NCBI RefSeq assembly: GCF_004336635.1
Contig: NZ_SJXH01000012.1
Span: forward strand, 1-64,000
Source: Acinetobacter sp. ANC 4862
GTDB lineage: Bacteria > Pseudomonadota > Gammaproteobacteria > Pseudomonadales > Moraxellaceae
Length of the DNA stretch: 64,000 bases
Reading direction: 5' to 3'
This document shows, piece after piece, positions 1 through 6,080 of this stretch; positions within the stretch are counted from its first letter, which is position 1; each line of letters opens with the position of its first letter. A model generated the notes under the pieces. It was given only the letters and a program-made list of their open reading frames with translations. It had not been told where the DNA came from and did no database searches. The position numbers and the translations under genes are program-made.

Positions 1-1
1 C

Positions 2-40
2 CGTTCAAAATCTTGTCGTAAGACTGGTTTAATTAACTGA
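2..40 (+). CDS. possible 3' end of a type IV pilin gene (partial)
   Basis: An open frame enters from the left edge and reads RSKSCRKTGLIN before a TGA at 38-40. A cysteine close to the C-terminus is common in type IVa pilins, whose disulphide loop ends near the last residues. A terminator-like hairpin follows within 30 bases, and pilin-specific glycosyltransferase genes come next, where Acinetobacter normally keeps pilA/comP. Only twelve codons are visible, so the assignment rests on context and could be chance. Confidence 0.3.
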   Translation, partial: RSKSCRKTGLIN

Positions 41-66
41 TGAAATACGGTATTCTGATGTGACAA

Positions 67-137
67 AACCTGAATCCTGGTCGTTAAAGTGTTTGTTTGC
101 ACTCATATTTTAACTGTTCGGACTCAGGTTTTTTTAT
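67..137 (+). terminator. terminator-like hairpin after the putative pilin gene
   Basis: Arms AACCTGAATCC (67-77) and GGACTCAGGTT (120-130) pair with one mismatch and are followed by a run of T. The loop is long (about 42 bases). It would end the upstream pilin transcript and separate it from the ligase gene, though partial read-through is possible. Confidence 0.55.
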
Positions 138-193
138 TTAAATCAAACTATGGGACAGCAGTGGGGTAACCTCCTTTTTTTTGGGGAATTTTT

Positions 194-1849
194 TTGAATA
201 AATATCTTTATATCTCTATATTTTTGTTCGGTTGTCTCGCTTTTATCTTACCCAATCGTTATTATCCATGGTTAAGTGCACACCATGAATTTTCAATTTA
301 TTTTTTATTTTTATTGGTTTTTAGTATATTACTTATCAAAAAATATAAAATGTTTTTAGATAAAAAAATTATTATTGTATTTTTAATCTCATGTATTCCT
401 TTGGTGCAATACTTATTTGGTAAAGTTTATTTTTTTGGTGATGCACTTATTGCTTTTATTTATATTTTTGGTTTTGCATGTGTAATAACATTTGGTTTTA
501 ATTTAACTCAAAATGATAATAAAAAACAAATTTTAAAATTTATCAGTTTTATTTTTATTTTTTCAGCACTAATCTCATCATATATTATGTTGAAGCAATG
601 GTTAATAATTACAAATGATAGTATATGGATTATAGAAGTACCACACAATAGACCATTTGCGAATTTTGCACAGCCTAATAATTGTGCTACATTTTTAATA
701 TTAAGTATAATGGCTACATTATATTTATTTGAAGAAAAAATCTTAAATTCTATGACTGGCATTGCCTTAAGTTGTTTATTTTTATTTTGCCTTGCTTTGA
801 CACAGTCACGTTCTGCTTGGGTTTTTATAATCTGTTTTATAATTTGGTGGTACTGGAAATCAAGTTATTTTCATACACGTTTAAACAAAAATAGTGTTTT
901 ATATTTTATTAGTATTTATAGTTTATTTGTTTATATATTACCTAAAATTTCTACTTATTTAGGTATTATTGGGACTAGTGATTTTATTGAAAGAGTAACT
1001 TCTGGAAATCTTCGAATTCCAATGTGGAACCAGTTAATCCTTGCTTTAAAACAAGAACCAATATGGGGATATGGTTGGAATCAAGTCAGTGTTGCCCAAA
1101 TTACAGTTTTTTCTGATTATCCAACTACTGAATGGACTGAACATAGTCATAATATTTTGCTTGATCTGCTTATTTGGAATGGAATTCCACTTGGTTTAGT
1201 AATTATTATTTTTTTTGTTTATTGGTTATTTGTACTAAGCAAATTGGCTCATAATACTGAAAACTTTATTGCATTAGCGATGGTCGGTGCTGTTCTTAGT
1301 CATGGATTATTAGAGTTTCCTTTAGAGTATGCAACTTTTTTACTTCCAATTGGTTTTTTAATTGGTTACGTATATGTTGATAGAGGGAATAAAAAATTAA
1401 TAAATCTATCAAGAAAAGTCATGATCCCTTTTTATTCGGGTTCAGTGATTTTATATGGAATTATTTTTTATGAATATTTTATAATCGAAAATGAAACACG
1501 GCTAGTACGTGCTGAAATATTGAATATTGGTAATTCTCAAGTGAATCAGGCTGCTCCAGATATAATTTTAATGACACAGTTAAGAGAAAGAATTCGTTAT
1601 TTACGGACACCTGTAGAAGAAAATATTTCTGAAGAAGAGTTATTGTGGATGAAAAAAGTTACTTATAGATATGCAACACCCAATAATTTATATAAATATG
1701 CTCAAGTTTTGTTATTAAATAAACAAGAGGAAAAATCTAAACATTATTTAGATATTCTAAACAGGCTGTACAGTGAAAATATTGAATTTAATTCATTGTA
1801 TTCTGTTCGTGATTCTAAGGCATATCAATGGAAGAAATCGGGACATTAG
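194..1849 (+). CDS. tfpO: pilin-specific O-oligosaccharyltransferase (TfpO/PglL-ComP type, Wzy_C family)
   Basis: A polytopic inner-membrane ligase that moves a lipid-linked glycan onto protein in the periplasm; the copy next to the pilin gene in Acinetobacter is devoted to the pilin (family knowledge). About a dozen hydrophobic segments surround a Wzy_C-like core: ANFAQPNN near residue 155, LTQSRSAWV near 200, WGYGWNQVS near 290 and the SHNILLD block with the conserved histidine near 317. A soluble tail of about 100 residues follows. It is clearly paralogous to the ligase at 2871-4505. The start is TTG: the only in-frame start after the stop at 167-169, with GGGGAA 6 bases upstream. Base composition is strikingly AT-rich (one 60-base line, 301-360, has 7 G/C), unlike its neighbour, suggesting transfer together with the pilin. 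Pilin specificity is inferred from position. Confidence 0.8.
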   Translation: MNKYLYISIFLFGCLAFILPNRYYPWLSAHHEFSIYFLFLLVFSILLIKKYKMFLDKKIIIVFLISCIPLVQYLFGKVYFFGDALIAFIYIFGFACVITFGFNLTQNDNKKQILKFISFIFIFSALISSYIMLKQWLIITNDSIWIIEVPHNRPFANFAQPNNCATFLILSIMATLYLFEEKILNSMTGIALSCLFLFCLALTQSRSAWVFIICFIIWWYWKSSYFHTRLNKNSVLYFISIYSLFVYILPKISTYLGIIGTSDFIERVTSGNLRIPMWNQLILALKQEPIWGYGWNQVSVAQITVFSDYPTTEWTEHSHNILLDLLIWNGIPLGLVIIIFFVYWLFVLSKLAHNTENFIALAMVGAVLSHGLLEFPLEYATFLLPIGFLIGYVYVDRGNKKLINLSRKVMIPFYSGSVILYGIIFYEYFIIENETRLVRAEILNIGNSQVNQAAPDIILMTQLRERIRYLRTPVEENISEEELLWMKKVTYRYATPNNLYKYAQVLLLNKQEEKSKHYLDILNRLYSENIEFNSLYSVRDSKAYQWKKSGH

Positions 1850-2042
1850 TAGTTTTTCATATGAATAAACGTTTAAGTTATTTATTGCTTATATGGTTTT
1901 ATTAGGAGTATTTGATAACTGTTATGTTGAGCCTTTATCAAAAGCGATAGGAGTAAAATATTTATGATTAATAGTGTTTACAACTGATGAAATTGCTAAA
2001 TTTGAAATCGAATCAAATTTTCCAAAGCAGTAGGAATAGAAT
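1850..2042 (+). other. AT-rich gap with remnants of a short reading frame
   Basis: Between tfpO and the TfpZ gene sit an ATG frame of 14 codons (1861-1905) and, in another frame, a 24-codon ATG frame (1893-1967) ending ...SKAIGVKYL. A single indel near 1895 would join them into a small protein with a hydrophobic start. This looks like a decayed small gene, but chance frames in AT-rich DNA cannot be excluded. Confidence 0.25.
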
Positions 2043-2783
2043 TTGCTCATGTCCAAACGTATAAAATTTTTCTTTAGCCATTTATCTATTTCATTTCTAA
2101 TCGCTTTATTGGTTGTGGGATTGGTTTTCTTTATTTGGTATGAATCTCCACTCGCAACTGCAGTTGGTGTTACCCATATTCTTTTAATGCTCTTGGTTGT
2201 AGATGTGGTTCTAGGACCACTTTTAGGGCTACTAGTTTATAAAGAAGGTAAAAAAACACTTAAATTTGACCTAAGCGTGATTATTATTATTCAAATTGCT
2301 GCGTTTTGTTATGGAGTATATAGCATTGAACAAGGTCGTCCTGCATGGCTAGTCTATAATGTGGATCGCTTTGAGTTAGTGCGAAAAAATGACATTATTT
2401 TAGAAAATATTGATCAAGCTCAACCTCAATTTCAACATGTATCATGGGCTAGTCCACAATTTGCTGCAGTAAAATTGGCAGCAAGTGCACAGCAACGTCA
2501 AGATGATATGTTTACAGCGGTATTGGGAGGTGTTTCTCTTGCTCAACAGCCTGAACGTTATGTCGATTTTGCACAAGCCGAAACGCAAATCCAAAGTCGT
2601 GCACAAAATTTAGAAGACCTTAAAAAATATAATGACCAAAAACAGGTTGAACATACTTTGGCAAAATATCCAGAAGCGAACGCTTTTGTACCTTTAAAAG
2701 CCACAGTTTTAGATATGACTGTATTAATCAATAAAGAAAAAGGCGAAGTAGTCAAAATTGTTGACTTAAGACCATGGCACTAA
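2043..2783 (+). CDS. TfpX/TfpZ-family type IV pilin accessory protein
   Basis: Resembles the TfpX/TfpY/TfpZ (FimB-like) accessory proteins encoded beside pilin genes in Pseudomonas, Moraxella and Acinetobacter, which promote assembly or surface display of the linked pilin allele. The N-terminal 95 residues hold three hydrophobic segments, with the family-like motif VDVVLGPLLGLLVYKEGKK; the remaining 150 residues are polar and probably periplasmic. Two starts are possible: TTG at 2043, seven bases after AGGA (2032-2035), or ATG at 2049 with longer spacing; TTG fits the ribosome site better. It lies between two ligase genes and ends in its own terminator. It probably serves the pilin just left of the window. 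Exact function is not proven for Acinetobacter. Confidence 0.75.
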   Translation: MLMSKRIKFFFSHLSISFLIALLVVGLVFFIWYESPLATAVGVTHILLMLLVVDVVLGPLLGLLVYKEGKKTLKFDLSVIIIIQIAAFCYGVYSIEQGRPAWLVYNVDRFELVRKNDIILENIDQAQPQFQHVSWASPQFAAVKLAASAQQRQDDMFTAVLGGVSLAQQPERYVDFAQAETQIQSRAQNLEDLKKYNDQKQVEHTLAKYPEANAFVPLKATVLDMTVLINKEKGEVVKIVDLRPWH

Positions 2784-2801
2784 ATCTCTAGAACATCCTG
2801 A

Positions 2802-2834
2802 AAAAAGCAGATTACCTTTTAATCTGCTTTTTTA
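2802..2834 (+). terminator. intrinsic terminator after the pilin accessory gene
   Basis: AAAAGCAGATTA pairs with TAATCTGCTTTT around a short loop and is followed by a T run. It separates the AT-rich pilin block from pglL. Confidence 0.85.
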
Positions 2835-2870
2835 TTATCATATGCCCATTCTATTTTCACTGATTCCATC

Positions 2871-4505
2871 ATGAAATTCGCTTTAATGCTGCTTGCAGCA
2901 ATCTTTATCTCACTGGCTTGGCTCCTGCCTATCCACTACAGGCCTTGGGTCACCTACACGGGTGAACTGTTTGCCTTTTTATCATTATTTGCCTTAGCTG
3001 CCATTTATTTAAGAGACAAAATTAAACTACCAGTGATCAGCCTGCCATTATTATTCCTTGCGGCTATTCCACTTGTTCAATATTGGACAGATGAGCTCTT
3101 TTTCTTTGATAAAGTTCTTATCTGTACGTTATTCGTCCTAGGCTTCTGGCTGAGTACAGTAGCAGGATATAACTTATCGAGCGAAAAGGTAGACCGGGTA
3201 AGCATTTTTACCGGACTCAGCTACGTGTTTTTCATGGCGGGAACAGCGACAGGTATTATTGCGATCTGTCAATGGTTAACACTCGATGCTTATATCCCCG
3301 GGATGGTGGATATGCAACGTGCTGTTCGTCCATATGCCAATTTTGCCCAGCCCAATAATATGGCCACTTTTTTGCTCATGTCTCTTTTAGCATGTTTATA
3401 TTTATACGAAAAAAAGAAAGTTCATACCAAATGGTTAATTCCAGCAGTATTTATGATGTTGATGAGTCTGGCATTAAGCCAATCTCGTACATCATGGGTG
3501 GCTTGCATCTGCATTATTGTATATTTAGCTTATCAGCAGTTTAAAGGTTATATCTCAATCAAGTGGTATTACCTCACTGCTTGGACAGCACTGTTTGTCG
3601 GTTTTATATTTTTACTTCCGACCATTGGTGGCTTTCTCACCCAGCTTGCTGATACTCAAATTAAATCTGTAGATATCGCACGTCGTGCAACAGGCGATAT
3701 GTCACGTTTAGCCATTTGGCAGCAAATGCTACATGCGATTGCAGACCGTCCATGGTTTGGCTATGGCTGGAATCAAACCAGCGTCGCTTATACACTGGTT
3801 AGCGATCATTTTCAGGGACCTGTTTGGGTTCGTAGTGCACATAATTTTATTTTGGATTTTATCCTTTGGAACGGCCTCATTATAGGAATTCCTTTTCTGG
3901 CCTACTTTGGCTATTGGGGATATCAACTCAATAAGCATGTCAATTCAGTTGAATCAGTTATTAGTATTTTAATGATTGGCGCTGTGCTGATTCACTCAAT
4001 GCTGGAATTTCCGCAGTATTATGCTTATTTCTTGTTACCGGTCGGTTTTATTGTTGGTCTGGTTCAGTCTCAGCAATCCAATATTAAAACCATTACACTT
4101 TCACCCAACTATATGCGTGCAGGATATGCGGTTTCTTTAATATTACTGATTTTAATTGTCAGAGATTATTCGGTTATGGTGCCAAAACTGAATCAGTCGA
4201 TGCGTTATGAGCAAACACCTGAGAAAATCACCAATCAAGATCAAATTTATTTACTTGAAGAGTTTGATCGACGTATTGAGTGGATTCGGATGAATCCATA
4301 TACCAAGGTAAATGCGCAACAGTTGGAAGATATTAAGGAGATGGTGCTGAATTATCCAACTAAATATGATCTGATTAAATATGCTAAAGTCTTGGCTTTT
4401 AACGGTTATGAACAAGAAGCAAAACATCAGCTTTGGTTATTAAAAACATTACATAGAGTCGATCTGGATTATGCTTCATTAGCAAAACCAGTTACTGCAA
4501 AGTGA
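2871..4505 (+). CDS. pglL: general protein O-oligosaccharyltransferase PglL (Wzy_C family)
   Basis: Inner-membrane ligase that transfers preassembled glycan from undecaprenyl diphosphate to serine of many periplasmic and outer-membrane proteins. The 544 residues have the same layout as the preceding ligase: ANFAQPNN near 158, LSQSRTSWV near 203, FGYGWNQTS near 297, AHNFILD near 323 (conserved catalytic-region histidine), then a soluble C-terminal region of about 90 residues. G+C is that of the chromosome core (28 of 60 bases in 2881-2940), unlike tfpO. In A. baumannii and relatives the order pilA-tfpO-pglL-bfr is typical, and the second gene is the general ligase; the general versus pilin-specific split here is inferred from that order. 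The ATG at 2871 is the only good start. Confidence 0.82.
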   Translation: MKFALMLLAAIFISLAWLLPIHYRPWVTYTGELFAFLSLFALAAIYLRDKIKLPVISLPLLFLAAIPLVQYWTDELFFFDKVLICTLFVLGFWLSTVAGYNLSSEKVDRVSIFTGLSYVFFMAGTATGIIAICQWLTLDAYIPGMVDMQRAVRPYANFAQPNNMATFLLMSLLACLYLYEKKKVHTKWLIPAVFMMLMSLALSQSRTSWVACICIIVYLAYQQFKGYISIKWYYLTAWTALFVGFIFLLPTIGGFLTQLADTQIKSVDIARRATGDMSRLAIWQQMLHAIADRPWFGYGWNQTSVAYTLVSDHFQGPVWVRSAHNFILDFILWNGLIIGIPFLAYFGYWGYQLNKHVNSVESVISILMIGAVLIHSMLEFPQYYAYFLLPVGFIVGLVQSQQSNIKTITLSPNYMRAGYAVSLILLILIVRDYSVMVPKLNQSMRYEQTPEKITNQDQIYLLEEFDRRIEWIRMNPYTKVNAQQLEDIKEMVLNYPTKYDLIKYAKVLAFNGYEQEAKHQLWLLKTLHRVDLDYASLAKPVTAK

Positions 4506-4517
4506 TATTTAAAAACT

Positions 4518-4548
4518 AAAAAAGCCAGTCGATTGACTGGCTTTTTTT
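4518..4548. terminator. bidirectional terminator between pglL and bfr
   Basis: AAAAAGCCAGTC / GACTGGCTTTTT around GATT, flanked by A and T runs on both sides. It can end both the plus-strand pglL and the convergent bfr transcript. Confidence 0.9.
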
Positions 4549-4556
4549 ATAGAGAA

Positions 4557-5021
4557 TTAAATTTGGCTTTGAATATAGTTTTCAATACCGACTTTCTCAA
4601 CCAAATCAAGCTGGGTTGTGGTCCAGTCCAAATATTCTTCTTCTTTTTCCAGGATTTCCTGTACAAGATCACGGGTCACATAATCCATTTCCTGCTCAGC
4701 CAAGCTGACAGCTTTTTGTAGTGCTTCAATATCTTCGTTTACTTTGCGTACATCACAATTCAGTACTTCAACAGTATGCTGACCAATGTACAACTTGCCT
4801 AAATTTTGTAGGTTAGGTAGGCCTTCGAGAAATAAAATACGTTCAATGATTTTATCTGCATCTTTCATTTGGCGAATGGATTCTTTATATTCTGCAGAAC
4901 CGAGTTTCTCAATTCCCCAGTCATTAAACATACGCGAATGAAGAAAATATTGGTTAATGGCAGTCAACTGGTGATATAGCACCTGATTTAACTGATTAAT
5001 CACATCACGATTGCCTTTCAT
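4557..5021 (-). CDS. bfr: bacterioferritin, haem-binding subunit with degenerate ferroxidase centre
   Basis: Bacterioferritins build 24-subunit iron-storage shells with haem between subunits. The 154-residue protein aligns without gaps to E. coli Bfr over its length (MKG start, AINQYFLH, RILFLEGLPNLQ.LGKL). The haem ligand Met52 is kept. Five of the six diiron ferroxidase ligands are replaced: Glu18 to Gln, Glu51 to Gln, His54 to Asp, Glu94 to Val, His130 to Tyr; only Glu127 remains. This is the pattern of the beta-type subunits known from two-subunit bacterioferritins (for example in Pseudomonas putida), which co-assemble with a ferroxidase-competent alpha subunit; that partner is not in this window. 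bfd lies just upstream on the same strand. It is therefore unlikely to oxidise iron by itself. Family assignment is certain; partner requirement is inferred. Confidence 0.92.
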   Translation of the reverse strand: MKGNRDVINQLNQVLYHQLTAINQYFLHSRMFNDWGIEKLGSAEYKESIRQMKDADKIIERILFLEGLPNLQNLGKLYIGQHTVEVLNCDVRKVNEDIEALQKAVSLAEQEMDYVTRDLVQEILEKEEEYLDWTTTQLDLVEKVGIENYIQSQI

Positions 5022-5187
5022 TGCAAGTTCTCCATCAACAATTTCTGCCTTAACTAGGTGTCAGGCAATCAAAAAATTATTATTGCAATGATCTTAAACA
5101 AGAACCGAAATAATGGCGAGTAATTTATTGAACGGCAAATGAAAATCGGAATCAAAAACGATTAAAGGTCCAATTAGAATAATGGGA

Positions 5188-5217
5188 TAAGAAAACCCGC
5201 TTAGAGTCATAAGCGGG
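5188..5217 (-). terminator. terminator after bfd
   Basis: CCCGCTTA (5196-5203) pairs with TAAGCGGG (5210-5217); read on the minus strand the hairpin is followed by TTTTC. It ends the bfd transcript before bfr. Confidence 0.75.
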
Positions 5218-5269
5218 GGAGGAAGATGATCTTTCGATCATTAAACTTTGATTATTAAGGTTAGAGTCT

Positions 5270-5464
5270 TTAAGCGGCTATTGATATACGGGCAGCGATT
5301 TCTGAAAGTTCATCGCTAATGATGGCGCGCGCTTCTGGTGCGCAGCGACCACAGCATGTACCCAAATCAAGTAAGTCACGAATTTCGCGATAGCTTTCAG
5401 CACCATTGGCTACAGCATCTTTAATATCTTGATCGGTAATACCACGACATAAACAAACGTACAT
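5270..5464 (-). CDS. bfd: bacterioferritin-associated ferredoxin Bfd
   Basis: A small [2Fe-2S] protein that docks on bacterioferritin and passes electrons to the haem so that stored iron can leave. The four cluster cysteines are visible as CLC near the N-terminus and CCGRC near residue 37-41 (CxC...CxxC pattern). The start is placed at the ATG at 5464, giving MYVCLCRG as in characterised Bfd proteins; a TTG two codons upstream is possible but less likely. Sixty-four residues is normal. A Fur-box-like sequence lies 43-57 bases upstream, consistent with induction under iron limitation, the known behaviour of bfd in pseudomonads. It is separated from bfr by a terminator, so the two are probably expressed independently. 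Confidence 0.93.
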   Translation of the reverse strand: MYVCLCRGITDQDIKDAVANGAESYREIRDLLDLGTCCGRCAPEARAIISDELSEIAARISIAA

Positions 5465-5506
5465 TTTCAACTCGCCACAAGAGTGAAATAGGATAAGTAA
5501 TATTAT

Positions 5507-5521
5507 TGATAATTGTTATCG
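5507..5521 (-). promoter_or_regulatory. candidate Fur box upstream of bfd
   Basis: TGATAATTGTTATCG matches the 7-1-7 Fur inverted repeat TGATAATnATTATCA at 12 of 14 defined positions. It lies directly upstream of bfd, an iron-regulated gene in relatives. Operator function is inferred. Confidence 0.6.
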
Positions 5522-5576
5522 TTTGTCAATGAAATTCATTTGAAATATCATTCTTGTTTATTGAGTTTTTGAATAA

Positions 5577-5606
5577 AAAAATACCACCTGATCGGTGGTA
5601 TTTTAG
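5577..5606 (-). terminator. terminator after ridA
   Basis: AATACCACC / GGTGGTATT hairpin, with a run of T on the minus strand after the stem. Ends ridA. Confidence 0.85.
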
Positions 5607-5628
5607 ACAATTATTTAACTATCTGATT

Positions 5629-6012
5629 TTATTTATTAATAATGACCACACCATCCATTTCCACTAAAGCATCTTTAGGGAGGCTTGCAACACCTAAAGC
5701 GGCACGTGCAGGGTAGGGTTGTGCAAAATATTCACCCATAATCTGATTGACCAGCTGGAAATGCGAAAGATCGGTCAGGAAAATATTCAATTTGGCGATA
5801 TCTGCCAAAGAGCCACCCGCTGCTTCACAGACTGCTTTTAAATTATCAAATACTCGACGAATCTGAGCCTCAATACCTTCAACCAATTCCATACTGTAAG
5901 GATCTAAGCCAATTTGACCTGAAAGATACAGTGTATTTTCAACTAAAATCGCTTGAGAATATGTACCAATTGCGGCTGGTGCATTTTCCGTATGGATTAC
6001 TTGGCGGGACAT
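5629..6012 (-). CDS. ridA: RidA-family reactive imine/enamine deaminase
   Basis: RidA hydrolyses reactive 2-aminoacrylate-type imines released by PLP enzymes and so protects other PLP enzymes. The 127 residues cover one complete YjgF/YER057c/UK114 domain: GTYSQAI near residue 16, LYLSGQIG near 28, and [12 protein letters not shown] near 100, which holds the conserved substrate-binding arginine. The start has a strong AAGGAG site upstream. The gene sits about 70 bases downstream of spoT on the same strand, an order shared with many gammaproteobacteria (spoT-yjgF/ridA), and ends in its own terminator. The assignment is secure; which imines it acts on in vivo is not shown. Confidence 0.93.
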   Translation of the reverse strand: MSRQVIHTENAPAAIGTYSQAILVENTLYLSGQIGLDPYSMELVEGIEAQIRRVFDNLKAVCEAAGGSLADIAKLNIFLTDLSHFQLVNQIMGEYFAQPYPARAALGVASLPKDALVEMDGVVIINK

Positions 6013-6080
6013 TGATTTCTCCTTATATCATCTTCATACATCATAGCGCATATCAGTCAAAAAAGTTGCATATGATTGAA

